A stretch of DNA of 64,000 nt from contig CALSSL010000002.1 of assembly GCA_943789005.1 (NCBI GenBank), positions 252,532 to 316,531 of the forward strand, given 5' to 3'. Source of the stretch: an uncultured SAR86 cluster bacterium. GTDB lineage: Bacteria; Pseudomonadota; Gammaproteobacteria; Magnimaribacterales; D2472. The notes beneath the pieces are model-generated. The model searched no databases. It was not told the origin of the DNA and worked only from the letters and a program-made list of their open reading frames with translations. Of the stretch, positions 1 through 10,442 are shown in pieces. The position numbers and the translations under genes were made by a program. How positions within the stretch are numbered: the first letter of the stretch is position 1; each line of letters opens with the position of its first letter.

Positions 1-774
1 TTTCCATTTCAATCTCTAAAAATTAAATTAAGTAAAGTTTCAAACATTATTGGTGAATATACAGTCTATGGTTTGAAAATTATTATGAAAATAATGCATA
101 AAGATTCTATGCAGGTATTTGATGATAACGAATTTAATAAAAACACATGGTACATGGCCATTTCTAACCATCAATCATGGGCAGACATCTTTATCCTTTT
201 AGTGGCTGCTCATAAAAGAATACCTTTGCTTAAATTTTTCATGAAAAAAGAGTTAGCTTGGATACCTTTTATATTTCTGGCAAATAAAACTTTAAACATG
301 CCTTTTGTAAATAGGCATTCAAAAAAACAATTAGAAAAAAATCCTAATTTAAGATTTAAAGATTATGAAAATACGTTAAAGGCATGTAAAAGATTTCAAA
401 GATCTCCTTCAACTATTTTTAGTTATGCAGAAGGGACGAGAAATAACCCTGAAAAACATAAAGCTCAAAACTCACCATATAAAAATCTTTTAATACCAAG
501 AATTGGTGGGATTGCAACCGCCCTCTCTGCTATGCCCAATATTGATGTTTTGGTTGATTACTCAGTTGTTTATAGATCAAACAAAAGATCAGCCTGGGCC
601 TTTTTAAAGGGCGATATGCGCGATGTAAAAGTTTTAGTCAGAAAATATAATATTCCCGAGAATCTTAAAAATAAAAACTATTCTACTGACGAAGAATATA
701 GAAAGAATTTTAAAATTTGGATTGAAAATATATGGGAAGACAAAGACAAAGAAATTGAAAAATTAAAGTTTTAA
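1..774 (+). CDS. PlsC-like 1-acyl-sn-glycerol-3-phosphate acyltransferase family protein (5' end probably outside window)
   Basis: Frame is open to base 1 upstream of the TTG at 73; SNHQSWADIF (NHxxxxD) and FVNR / YAEGTR acyltransferase motifs. Confidence 0.8.
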   Translation, partial: FPFQSLKIKLSKVSNIIGEYTVYGLKIIMKIMHKDSMQVFDDNEFNKNTWYMAISNHQSWADIFILLVAAHKRIPLLKFFMKKELAWIPFIFLANKTLNMPFVNRHSKKQLEKNPNLRFKDYENTLKACKRFQRSPSTIFSYAEGTRNNPEKHKAQNSPYKNLLIPRIGGIATALSAMPNIDVLVDYSVVYRSNKRSAWAFLKGDMRDVKVLVRKYNIPENLKNKNYSTDEEYRKNFKIWIENIWEDKDKEIEKLKF

Positions 775-1257
775 TTTGTTTTTGCTAACAACCCACCCAT
801 TGCTATCAACATAAATCCAGTTACCTGAACTTATTATTATAGAACCAATATTAATGTCTTCATCTTTTAAACCAACACCAATAGATTTGTCTGTCTTCAT
901 TGGATATGCATTTTTTGCATAAACACCAATTGAAATATTCTTGATTACTTCTACATCACGAATATAGCCATTTACAAAAATCCCTCTCCAGTTATTTTCA
1001 AATGCTTTTTGAGCAATTTGATCGCCAACCATTGAACATAATTTATCACCAGTATGATTTATAACCAAGACACTGCCTTCACCATTTTCTTCAACCATTT
1101 CTTTAACAACACTATTACTGTGTAAACAATTTACTGTTCTAATTTCTCCACAAAACTTATCAATACCTCCATAAGAATTGAGAAAAATATCACCTATTAA
1201 TATCTCACTAGGAAAAGTGTCGCATATGTCAGGAACTGTAAAGTTATATTTTTGCAT
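763..1257 (-). CDS. RraA-family protein
   Basis: 164 aa; GDKLCSMVGDQIAQKAFENNWRGIFVNGYIRDVE resembles the RraA/RraA-like core (GD..A..A..NGW.G.V.NG.IRD). Confidence 0.75.
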   Translation of the reverse strand: MQKYNFTVPDICDTFPSEILIGDIFLNSYGGIDKFCGEIRTVNCLHSNSVVKEMVEENGEGSVLVINHTGDKLCSMVGDQIAQKAFENNWRGIFVNGYIRDVEVIKNISIGVYAKNAYPMKTDKSIGVGLKDEDINIGSIIISSGNWIYVDSNGWVVSKNKLKL

Positions 1258-1329
1258 TAGAAGAAAATTTTAAATTTATCTCATAATTATAATAGAATTA
1301 AAAATATATATAAAAATGTAGAGTAAATT

Positions 1330-2487
1330 ATGAAATCACCTATATGTGAAATGTTTGATATTGAATTTCCACTTGTGGCATTTAGTCATTGCAGAGATGT
1401 AGTTGCAGCGGTCTCCAAAGCTGGAGGTATGGGCGTCTTGGGCGCGGTTGGTCATACTCCTGAAATGCTGGAACAAGATCTTAAATGGATAGACGAACAT
1501 ATTGATGGTAAGCCATATGGCGTGGATATCTTAGTGCCAACAACATTTGAAGGTAAGGGATCATCTGTTACATCAGAAGACTTAATAAATATGATTCCTC
1601 AAGAGTATAGAGACTTTAGAGCAGATGTTCTAAAACAATATGACGTTGACGGCGAGTCGTTAAGAAATCCATCAGAATCAAAAAAAATTGAATTGGATTC
1701 AGATTCTAGATTTGGAAAAAATCTTAAAGAGGAGGGAGCAAAAAAATTATTAGAAGTTGCTTTTTCACATCCCATTAAACTTATAGCAAATGCTTTGGGC
1801 GTTCCTCCTCATTGGATGCTAGAGATGGGGAAAGAGAATAATGTAAAAGTTGCAGCACTTTTAGGAGCAAAAGAACATGCAATTAAACAAGTTCAAGCCG
1901 GTGTTGATTTATTAGTAGTCTCGGGTACTGAGGGTGGCGGCCACTGTGGTAGTGTTTCAACTATGGTTTTAATTCCAGAAGTAAAAAGAGCGATTAAAGA
2001 TTTGGGTAATGTTCCTATTCTAGCAGCTGGGGGCATTGCAACTGGCGAACAAATGGCTGGGATAATGGCTATGGGCGCAGATGGTGTATGGTGTGCATCA
2101 GTTTTTCTACCAACCACTGAAGCTGAAACATCAGAAAATATAAAAGAGAAGATGATTCAGGCAACATCAAGCCAAACAGTAAGATCAAAAAGTAGAACAG
2201 GTAAACATTCAAGGCAACTTCAATCAGCCTGGACTGATGCATGGGAATCAAAAGATGCGCCTGAACCACTGCCAATGCCATTGCAAACAATTGTTGGAGA
2301 ACCTGCATTGGCAATAATCTCCAAACAGGCAACTCTTGGCCATGAGGGAGCAAAAAAACTAGATACATATTGGGTTGGCCAAGGTATAGGATTGGTAAAT
2401 GAGACAATATCTGCAGGGCAGACTGTTCAAAAATTTAAAGAAGAATTTATTGAAGCCTATGAGCGAATGACAAGCCTAGTAGAATAG
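1330..2487 (+). CDS. Nitronate monooxygenase / 2-nitropropane dioxygenase-like flavoprotein
   Basis: GTEGGGHCG, ILAAGGIATGEQMAGIMAMGADGVW motifs typical of the NPD family. Confidence 0.85.
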   Translation: MKSPICEMFDIEFPLVAFSHCRDVVAAVSKAGGMGVLGAVGHTPEMLEQDLKWIDEHIDGKPYGVDILVPTTFEGKGSSVTSEDLINMIPQEYRDFRADVLKQYDVDGESLRNPSESKKIELDSDSRFGKNLKEEGAKKLLEVAFSHPIKLIANALGVPPHWMLEMGKENNVKVAALLGAKEHAIKQVQAGVDLLVVSGTEGGGHCGSVSTMVLIPEVKRAIKDLGNVPILAAGGIATGEQMAGIMAMGADGVWCASVFLPTTEAETSENIKEKMIQATSSQTVRSKSRTGKHSRQLQSAWTDAWESKDAPEPLPMPLQTIVGEPALAIISKQATLGHEGAKKLDTYWVGQGIGLVNETISAGQTVQKFKEEFIEAYERMTSLVE

Positions 2488-2492
2488 AATTA

Positions 2493-3746
2493 TTAAGAAT
2501 TTTTAATATCTTCTCTGGCAATAAATTCAAGCACTGTTGCATTAATACAATATCTTGGCATGCCATTTGGCCCATCATCAAAAACATGTCCAAGATGAAT
2601 ATTACTTGATATTGATTTAACTTCGGTTCTTTTCATTCCATATGAATTATCTGGAAGTTCATAAGTTGCATTAGGAACTGGTGCTGTAAAAGATAGCCAC
2701 CCGCTTCGTGAGACAAATCTATCTCTAGTATCAAATAAAGGTGCCCCACTTAATTTATCAACAAAAATACCATCGGGAGTATTTTTAAAGATTTGATATT
2801 CTTTACAAAATCTTGAATCAGTTCCTTGGTTAAAGGCAACCTCATATGCCTCTGAATTACCTAACTTAAATTTTCCTAGGGCTTTATAAAATAATTCAGG
2901 CTCCATATATCCCTGATAAGAGAACTGCTCTTCGCCGTCTTCTATAAACACAATTGTTGGTGTAGCCCAAGTTGGTGTCTTTATACTAAGCCCACTTAAT
3001 TCTCTACTTGTTCTGTAAATTAAAGGGATGTTTCCTTGATAATTATTAGCAACATCTTTTTTAAACTTTTCACAATAAGGACAGTAATCTTCTGAATCGA
3101 TAACTAGTATATATTTTCCTTGTTTAAGGATTGTATTATCAATTGCTGGTATTTTGCTTTTATTGAAAACCACACCAGTAGAATGATCAGGACAATATCC
3201 ATTTGGATTCTTTTCTATGTAATCTTGGTGGTATTCTTCTGCTTTATAGAACCTATCTAGAGGTTTTATTTGAGTTTGAATCTTGCCATATCCAGCAGTT
3301 AGCAACAATTCTTGAAATTCATTTGTAACTTTAGTAATTGTTTCTCTCTGTGATTCATCATTATATAAAATGATAGATCTATATTGAGTCCCAATATCAT
3401 TACCCTGTCTATTTAATTGTGTAGGGTCATGTTGTTCATAAAAGTACTGCAATATTGATTCTAAGCTAACTACTTGTCTATTAAATGTAACCTCAACAAC
3501 TTCAGCATAATTATTATCATTAAATTTGTTTTTAAACTTTGTAATCTCTCTATATGAGGGTCTGATACCATAACCATCTGAATATCCAGATACTGCATCA
3601 TACACTCCAACTAAAGATTCATATCCTTTCTCTGCACCCCAAAAGCATCCAGAACCCAAGACGATTGTCTCTAAATGAGATGTTTTATTTTCAGCAAACA
3701 ACCCTACTGAAATAGTCATGAGAAAACATGCAATTAATTTGTTCAT
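2493..3746 (-). CDS. msrAB: Secreted MsrA - thioredoxin-like - MsrB fusion (peptide methionine sulfoxide reductase)
   Basis: Signal peptide MNKLIACFLMTISVGLFAEN; GSGCFWGAEKGYESLVGV (MsrA); DYCPYCEKF (Trx-like); SGWLSF...HLGHVFDDGPNGMPRYCIN (MsrB). Start set at the internal Met; the N-terminal ORF extension overlaps the upstream GST gene. Confidence 0.9.
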   Translation of the reverse strand: MNKLIACFLMTISVGLFAENKTSHLETIVLGSGCFWGAEKGYESLVGVYDAVSGYSDGYGIRPSYREITKFKNKFNDNNYAEVVEVTFNRQVVSLESILQYFYEQHDPTQLNRQGNDIGTQYRSIILYNDESQRETITKVTNEFQELLLTAGYGKIQTQIKPLDRFYKAEEYHQDYIEKNPNGYCPDHSTGVVFNKSKIPAIDNTILKQGKYILVIDSEDYCPYCEKFKKDVANNYQGNIPLIYRTSRELSGLSIKTPTWATPTIVFIEDGEEQFSYQGYMEPELFYKALGKFKLGNSEAYEVAFNQGTDSRFCKEYQIFKNTPDGIFVDKLSGAPLFDTRDRFVSRSGWLSFTAPVPNATYELPDNSYGMKRTEVKSISSNIHLGHVFDDGPNGMPRYCINATVLEFIAREDIKNS

Positions 3747-3750
3747 ATTT

Positions 3751-4365
3751 TTATTTTTCGTACTTATAACTTCTGCTTTTGATAAATGCTTTTCTATTAA
3801 ATAACATTTCAGTCCATCTTGAAATATTAGGTTTGAACGCCTCATTAATTCCAAGTAGCCCTGCTAAGTTAATTGCATAACTTACGCATATATCAGCAAT
3901 TGTAAATCTATTGGAACAAAGATATTTCTTATTTTCAAGCTCGGATTCAAGTAACTTCAAACGAGAAACAAACCACCTGCTATATCCTTCTATTGCAGCG
4001 TCAGCAACTCCTGGTTCTTGGTATTTATATCTCAAAACAACTGTTTGAGGGAAAGTTAATGTTGCATCTGCATGATGCAACCAATTTAAATAAGATGGAT
4101 AATCTTTTTCATCAGGCATTACTCTTAAATCGGTTGGCCCATACTTTTCAACTAAGTATTGAGACATTGCAACAGACTCTGTCATTTTTATATCTCCATC
4201 AATTAGATATGGGACTGTGCCTAACATATTAATATCCAAATAATCTTCCATAAAGATCCGAGGTGGAAATGGCATCATTATTAATTCATATTTAAGTCCC
4301 ATCTCTTCAGCTGTCCATATTGGCCTCATTGCTCGTGAGTTTTCTGTTCCATAAATCTTCAACAT
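3751..4365 (-). CDS. Glutathione S-transferase family protein
   Basis: LKIYGTENSRAMRPIWTAEEMGL N-terminal thioredoxin-fold start; ESVAMSQYLVEKYG; FTIADICVSYA. Confidence 0.85.
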   Translation of the reverse strand: MLKIYGTENSRAMRPIWTAEEMGLKYELIMMPFPPRIFMEDYLDINMLGTVPYLIDGDIKMTESVAMSQYLVEKYGPTDLRVMPDEKDYPSYLNWLHHADATLTFPQTVVLRYKYQEPGVADAAIEGYSRWFVSRLKLLESELENKKYLCSNRFTIADICVSYAINLAGLLGINEAFKPNISRWTEMLFNRKAFIKSRSYKYEK

Positions 4366-4461
4366 AATTTTTCCTAAATACTATTATTAATAATACTCCC
4401 TTTGATTGGTAATATTAATGTTAATATATTACCATAAGGTAACTGTAAAAAATTATGAAAT

Positions 4462-6120
4462 ATGAAAACAGAGAATATTGCACCAGTATTTAAAACTAAT
4501 TTAGATACTAAATCAGATCAGTATCAGAAAAACAAAAAAATGATGCTTGAAAAATTAGATTTTTTAAATGAGCTTCTTGATTTTGCTGAGCTAGGTGGAG
4601 GCATGCATCATCATGAAAGGCTTGCAAAAAGAGGCAAAATGCCAGTAAGAGAGAGAATTCTTAATGTTATTGATTGTGACAGTCCTTTTTTAGAAATTCA
4701 GCCATATGCTGCTTATGGAACAAATACATTTAATGTTGGTGGAGGTTGCGTATCAGGTATTGGAGTTATATCTGGGGTAGAGTGTGTAATTTTTGCAAAT
4801 GATCCTACGGTGAAAGCTGGCGCCATGAATGTTTATGTTGGGGAAAAATGGAACAGGGCAATGGAAATTGCTCGTGTAAACAGAATCCCTTTTATAAGTT
4901 TTGTTGAGTCAGCGGGTGCAGATTTAAGTGTTGGAGGTGGTAAAAGCGATATTCCCCCTGAAGCTCCCTCACTTCATAGCAGTCACTTTGCTTCAACTGG
5001 AAGATTTTTTTATGACATGACTGAACTTTCAAAATTACGAATTCCAGTTATTTCTGTTGTTTTTGGCTCATCTACTGCAGGCGGGGCATATCAGCCCGGA
5101 ATGTCTGATTACAATATTTTTATTAAAGGTCAATCAAAAGCTTTCTTGGCTGGTCCCCCATTAGTAAAAATGGCAACAGGTGAAGAATCTGATGATGAGA
5201 CATTAGGTGGAGCAAAAATGCATTCAGAAAAATCAGGACTTTCTGATTATTTAGCTGAAGATGAAATGGATGCTCTCAGAATTTGCAGGGAAGTAGTGTC
5301 GCATCTAAATTGGAAAAAAAGAGGTAATAGTCCGACAAAAATTGTTACCAATCCTATCTACGATAATGAAGAAATGCTTGGAATCATCAGCGAAGATTTA
5401 AAATCTGCTGTAGATATTAAAGAAGTAATAGCACGATTCTCAGACGGATCTAAATTTGAAGAATTTAAACCTTTATATGGACCGACTATGGTCTGTGGTT
5501 GGACATCGGTTCATGGGTATCAAGTAGGTATTCTTGGTAATAATGGCCCTATTTATCCAGAAAGTGCTGAGAAAGCTGCTACCTTTATTCAGCTTTGCAA
5601 TAAAAGAGATATACCATTAATATTTTTACATAATGTTACAGGTTTTTTAGTTGGAAAAGACTTCGAAAGCCAAGGCATTATAAAAAAAGGTTCGCAGTTA
5701 ATTAATGCTGTATCTAATTCTATGGTTCCACACATTACCTTTATTGTAGGTGCTTCATATGGAGCAGGAACATATGCTATGTCAGGTAAAGCTTTTAATA
5801 ATAGGTTCACTTTTCTGTGGCCTACAGCAAAAATTGCTGTTATGGGTCCAGAGCAAATGGCTGGAGTGATGTCTATCGTTAGAAAAGCAAAAACTCTCAG
5901 AGATGGCAAAGATTTTGATGAAAAAGCCGATGAACAAACTAAAAAATTTGTTATAGATTATTTAGAAAAATTATCTAGAGGTTTGGTTGCTAGCAGCATG
6001 ACAACTGACGATGGAATCGTAGACCCTCGTGATACCAGAGATATTATTGGTTTTTGCTTATCTATTGTGAACAACAATTTGGTTGAGGGCGCTAAAGAAT
6101 ATGGAGTATTTAGATTATGA
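4462..6120 (+). CDS. Acyl-CoA carboxylase beta (carboxyltransferase) subunit, MCC/geranyl-CoA carboxylase type
   Basis: FVESAGADL..., GSSTAGGAYQPGMSDY, FLHNVTGFLVGKDFESQGIIKKGSQLINAVSNS, MGPEQMAGVM. Confidence 0.9.
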   Translation: MKTENIAPVFKTNLDTKSDQYQKNKKMMLEKLDFLNELLDFAELGGGMHHHERLAKRGKMPVRERILNVIDCDSPFLEIQPYAAYGTNTFNVGGGCVSGIGVISGVECVIFANDPTVKAGAMNVYVGEKWNRAMEIARVNRIPFISFVESAGADLSVGGGKSDIPPEAPSLHSSHFASTGRFFYDMTELSKLRIPVISVVFGSSTAGGAYQPGMSDYNIFIKGQSKAFLAGPPLVKMATGEESDDETLGGAKMHSEKSGLSDYLAEDEMDALRICREVVSHLNWKKRGNSPTKIVTNPIYDNEEMLGIISEDLKSAVDIKEVIARFSDGSKFEEFKPLYGPTMVCGWTSVHGYQVGILGNNGPIYPESAEKAATFIQLCNKRDIPLIFLHNVTGFLVGKDFESQGIIKKGSQLINAVSNSMVPHITFIVGASYGAGTYAMSGKAFNNRFTFLWPTAKIAVMGPEQMAGVMSIVRKAKTLRDGKDFDEKADEQTKKFVIDYLEKLSRGLVASSMTTDDGIVDPRDTRDIIGFCLSIVNNNLVEGAKEYGVFRL

Positions 6121-8045
6121 TTTTTAGTTCCATATTAATAGCAAACAGAGGTGAAATTGCTTGTCGTATTATTCAAACAGCTCATCAGATAGGAATCCAT
6201 TGCATTGCTGTTTATGTTGATGATGATAGAGAATCTCCCTATGTAAAAATGGCTGATCAATCAATACGGCTTCCTGATGGCGGCTATCTAGATGGAAAGG
6301 AGATTATCAGGGCTGCAAAAGAATCCGGAGCACAAGCAATTCATCCAGGTTATGGTTTTTTATCAGAGAATGCAGCTTTTGCAAGAACGGTTGTAAAAGA
6401 AGGCCTAATCTGGATTGGGCCTTCTGCTCATGCCATTTCAATAATGGGAGATAAATTAAAGGCAAAAGAACTTGCAGAAAAAGCTAGTGTCCCCACACTT
6501 CCAATGACATCAAAAAGCAAAGATGCTAATAAAATTGGATACCCTCTTCTTATTAAAGCTGCTGCAGGTGGTGGCGGAAAAGGTATGAGAATAGTTCATA
6601 AATCTAAAGATCTTAATGAAGCAATTAAGAGCGCTCAAAGAGAAGCAAAATCAGGATTTGGAGATGAAAGAATATTTATTGAAAGATATGTAGAAAAATC
6701 TAGGCATATTGAAATACAAATTCTTTGTGACACTCATGGAAATACTGTGCACCTCGGTGAAAGAGAATGCTCTATTCAAAGAAGGCATCAAAAAATAATT
6801 GAAGAATCGCCTTCGCCAAGAATCTCTGAAGACATAAGAAATAAAATGGGAGATGCTGCAGTAAAACTTGCTAAAAAAATTAAATATCAATCTGCCGGTA
6901 CAGTAGAGTTTTTATTTGATGATAAAACTGAAGAATTTTGGTTTTTAGAAGTCAATACTAGACTACAAGTTGAGCACCCTGTAACTGAAGAAGTTACAGG
7001 AATAGATATAGTATCTGAACAATTAAGAATAGCTAGGGGAGAAGAATTAGGATACTTTCAAGATGACATAGATTTTATTGGACATTCTATTGAAGCCAGA
7101 CTGTATGCAGAGGATCCTAATAACAACTTCCTTCCAGAAATTGGAAAATTAATAGCTTTTGAGCCTGGGTATAATGACGATACTAGGTGGGATTCTGGCG
7201 TAACAGAAGGTTCAGAAATTGGAACTAAATTTGATCCGATGCTTGCAAAGATAATCTCGTATGCACCAACAAGACATGATGCTGCGTTAAAACTAGCAAG
7301 AGCTCTTGAGTCTGCTCACATTGGAGGTATTAAAACTAATAGAGACTTTCTTATAAGCTGCTTAAGGTCAAAAGAATTTCTTGATGGTGATACAACCTCA
7401 GATTTCATTGATAGAGTAAATCCAGATAGAAAACTGAAGCTATCTCCTCTAGAAATTGAACATGTAGTCTCAATTGCTGCTTTGTGGATTCAAGAAAGAA
7501 ATAGATCAAAAACAAACATAGCATCCTTTATGTCATCTGGATGGACAAATGGCAGACTGCCAAAACAAAATATTACCCTTGTATTTGATAAGGAAGAATA
7601 TAAGGTTCTTTATAAATATAAAAGAAACATTGGCTATGTATTTGAGTGGGGGAAAATTGGAGTCATCCATTCTGCTGATAAATATGGAATTGATGTTGAA
7701 TTCAATGGTAAAAGACATTATTCAAGAATAACCATCAAAGATAATAATATCCTTGTTCATATGCCCTATGGAGATGTAAATCTCGAAATTAAGCCAAGAT
7801 TTTTAATGCCAGGCTCTGAAAAACCCCAAGGAAGTTTATCAGCACCAATGCCAGGAAAAGTTATTGCATTAAATGTTAAAAAAGGAAGTAAAGTTAAAGC
7901 TGGAGATGTTCTCGTTATTTTAGAAGCTATGAAAATGGAACACTCAATTAAAGCTGCAGAAGATGGTGTGGTTTCTAAAATATTAATTTCAAAAAATGAT
8001 CAAGTAGAAAATGGAGCACCTTTAATGATTGTTGATCCTAAATAA
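6117..8045 (+). CDS. Acyl-CoA carboxylase alpha subunit (biotin carboxylase + BCCP)
   Basis: LIANRGEIACRI, AAAGGGGKGMR, FLEVNTRLQVEHPVTE, biotin attachment ILEAMKMEH; 4-nt overlap with the preceding gene. Confidence 0.93.
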   Translation: MIFSSILIANRGEIACRIIQTAHQIGIHCIAVYVDDDRESPYVKMADQSIRLPDGGYLDGKEIIRAAKESGAQAIHPGYGFLSENAAFARTVVKEGLIWIGPSAHAISIMGDKLKAKELAEKASVPTLPMTSKSKDANKIGYPLLIKAAAGGGGKGMRIVHKSKDLNEAIKSAQREAKSGFGDERIFIERYVEKSRHIEIQILCDTHGNTVHLGERECSIQRRHQKIIEESPSPRISEDIRNKMGDAAVKLAKKIKYQSAGTVEFLFDDKTEEFWFLEVNTRLQVEHPVTEEVTGIDIVSEQLRIARGEELGYFQDDIDFIGHSIEARLYAEDPNNNFLPEIGKLIAFEPGYNDDTRWDSGVTEGSEIGTKFDPMLAKIISYAPTRHDAALKLARALESAHIGGIKTNRDFLISCLRSKEFLDGDTTSDFIDRVNPDRKLKLSPLEIEHVVSIAALWIQERNRSKTNIASFMSSGWTNGRLPKQNITLVFDKEEYKVLYKYKRNIGYVFEWGKIGVIHSADKYGIDVEFNGKRHYSRITIKDNNILVHMPYGDVNLEIKPRFLMPGSEKPQGSLSAPMPGKVIALNVKKGSKVKAGDVLVILEAMKMEHSIKAAEDGVVSKILISKNDQVENGAPLMIVDPK

Positions 8046-8656
8046 TGCAATATTCTGTTGGCTCTTATAATATCGAGATTAACTACTCAAAATCTTTTAC
8101 TAAAAAACATAAAACTGTAATCGAAGACCTTGAGATTTTGCTTGAAAAAGGCATTCCTGATTTAACAATGTCAGAAATAGCTTCAAAATTAAAAATCTCT
8201 CTTAGAACTCTGTATGAAATTGCTCCAAGCAAGGATCTGCTCATTACAATGACGGTTGATAATATTCTTAAAAAGTTAGGGAAGAAAGCATTGGAAAGAG
8301 TCTCTTCAATCAGCTCACCTCTAGAAAAACTTGAAACTTATTTGAGGATTGTAAATCAAGCTGTAGGACCGAAATTTGAGACCTATATTCAGGGATTAAG
8401 AAGTGTAAAAGGCTCCTCAAAATTAGTTAACTATCATGAAAAGTTTATAACTAATTACACTCAAAAACTTTTAGAGGAAGCTCTAGAAGCAAATGAAATA
8501 GAAAATATAGATGTAAAAGCATTTGCAATTTTACTTGGAGGTATTGGCAGGGATTTTGCAAAAGAAAAAAATAGAATTCAGATAAATAAATCTCCTGAAG
8601 ATTCAGCTAATTCAATTACAAAAAGTATATTAAAAGGCATAAGGTTGGAGAACTAA
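8045..8656 (+). CDS. TetR/AcrR-family transcriptional regulator
   Basis: N-terminal HTH: LLEKGIPDLTMSEIASKLKISLRTLYEIAPSKDLLITM. Confidence 0.8.
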   Translation: MQYSVGSYNIEINYSKSFTKKHKTVIEDLEILLEKGIPDLTMSEIASKLKISLRTLYEIAPSKDLLITMTVDNILKKLGKKALERVSSISSPLEKLETYLRIVNQAVGPKFETYIQGLRSVKGSSKLVNYHEKFITNYTQKLLEEALEANEIENIDVKAFAILLGGIGRDFAKEKNRIQINKSPEDSANSITKSILKGIRLEN

Positions 8657-8657
8657 T

Positions 8658-10442
8658 TTGGATAAAAATGTAATTAAAATTGCTAACTGTAGCGGGTTTT
8701 ATGGAGATAAATTATCAGCTGCTAAAGATATGGTTGATGGGGGTCCTATTGATGTGCTAACTGGCGATTACTTAGCGGAACTCACCATGACAATTCTTTA
8801 TAGTCAAAAACTTCAAAGAGGAGAGGATAAGGGTTATGTAGGAACATTTTTAAAACAAGTAAAAGAGATTGCCCAAGATTGCAAAGATAAAAATATAAAA
8901 ATTGTTACTAATGCTGGTGGGTTAAATCCTAAATCAATGGCTCATGAGATTGAAAAAATTTTAGATGAACTTTCTATTGAGCTTAAGGTTGCATTTATTG
9001 ATGGAGATGACTTAATGCCATCAATAGATGAACTAGAAAAACTTGGGGAAAACTTTATTAATATTGATAAGAAAAAATCATTAAAGGAATCTGGCTACAG
9101 TCCAATAACAGCAAATGTTTATTTAGGAGCTTGGGGAATAAAAGAAGCCCTTGATAATGGAGCTGATATTGTTGTTTGTCCGAGAGTTACAGATGCGGCT
9201 TTAGTCATTGGTCCAGCTGCATGGAAATTTAATTGGAAGCGTCATGATTATGACGCCCTTGCTGGAGCTCTAGCCGCTGGACACATTATTGAATGCGGCT
9301 GCCAAGCAACTGGTGGTAATTATGCTTTTTTTAAAGAAGTTCCAAGTTTTGATAATGTTGGTTATCCTATAGCTGAAATAGAAGAAGATGGAAGTTTCAC
9401 GATTACAAAGCATCCAGGCACTGGTGGTCTAGTTTCTGTAGGAACAGTAACAGCTCAACTTTTATATGAAATAAGCTCTCCAGCATATATTAATCCTGAT
9501 GTCATAGCCCATTTTGATACCTTAGAAATAGAGCAAATTTCTGATGATAGAGTCTATGTCTCTGGTTGCAGAGGCAGCTCCCCTCCTAATACTCATAAAG
9601 TTTGTGTAAATCTTGCTGGAGGACATAGAAATGGTATGGAATTAATTCTAACTGGAATTGATATTGAAGAAAAAGCAAAGTCTTTTGTAGATACATTATT
9701 TAATTCTCTTGGCGGAAAAGATCAATTTGATGAGGTTGTAATTGATTTACATCAAACACAAAAAAATAATCCGAATTCTAATGAAGAAGCAATGGCATCA
9801 TTGAATATATCAGTTAAATCTATGGACCCAAACCTTGTTGGCAGACTTTTTACTGCAAAAATAGTTGAATTATCTTTATCAAATTATCCTGGATTCTTTG
9901 CTAGAAGTTCAGTTAAGCCTAATGGGCCTGTGATAGTTTATTGGCCAACATTGATTGATAGTAAATATGTAAAAGAAAAGGTTTACATCGATGGAAAGGT
10001 CATTGATATAACTCCAACAAACCAGCTTAATTTAGAAGAAATGTTTTATCAAAGACAGCCTGTAAAGATTTCTAAGGCGCCAAAAGCTGATTTAACCGAA
10101 AGATTGTTCGGTGAAATTTTTGGAACAAGATCTGGTGACAAAGGTGGCTGTGCTAATTTAGGTGTATGGGCAAAAAATAATGAGTCATTTGCTTTTCTTC
10201 ATGATTTTTTAACCATTGAAAAGTTAAAAGAGCTTATGCCTGACCTTGCTCAATTTGATATAGATAGATATGAACTACCCAATATTAAGTCATTAAATTT
10301 TTATATTCATGATATTCTCGAAGATGGTGTTTCATCAAACAACAGAATAGACAGTCAAGCAAAATCTCTAGGAGAATATTTAAGAGCAAAATTAATAAAA
10401 ATACCCTCGTCTTTAATTCAGGAGAAAAATAATGGCCAATAA
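8658..10442 (+). CDS. AtuA-like / DUF1446 acyclic terpene utilisation family protein
   Basis: IANCSGFYGDKLSAAKDMVDGGPIDVLTGDYLAELTM...; C-terminal FGTRSGDKGGCANLGVWA (AtuA-like). Confidence 0.85.
   Translation: MDKNVIKIANCSGFYGDKLSAAKDMVDGGPIDVLTGDYLAELTMTILYSQKLQRGEDKGYVGTFLKQVKEIAQDCKDKNIKIVTNAGGLNPKSMAHEIEKILDELSIELKVAFIDGDDLMPSIDELEKLGENFINIDKKKSLKESGYSPITANVYLGAWGIKEALDNGADIVVCPRVTDAALVIGPAAWKFNWKRHDYDALAGALAAGHIIECGCQATGGNYAFFKEVPSFDNVGYPIAEIEEDGSFTITKHPGTGGLVSVGTVTAQLLYEISSPAYINPDVIAHFDTLEIEQISDDRVYVSGCRGSSPPNTHKVCVNLAGGHRNGMELILTGIDIEEKAKSFVDTLFNSLGGKDQFDEVVIDLHQTQKNNPNSNEEAMASLNISVKSMDPNLVGRLFTAKIVELSLSNYPGFFARSSVKPNGPVIVYWPTLIDSKYVKEKVYIDGKVIDITPTNQLNLEEMFYQRQPVKISKAPKADLTERLFGEIFGTRSGDKGGCANLGVWAKNNESFAFLHDFLTIEKLKELMPDLAQFDIDRYELPNIKSLNFYIHDILEDGVSSNNRIDSQAKSLGEYLRAKLIKIPSSLIQEKNNGQ

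Noticed and set aside
1893-2407. Minus-strand ORFs (74 and 112 aa) inside the nitronate monooxygenase gene
   Set aside because: Antisense shadow ORFs of a well-supported coding gene; no recognisable domains
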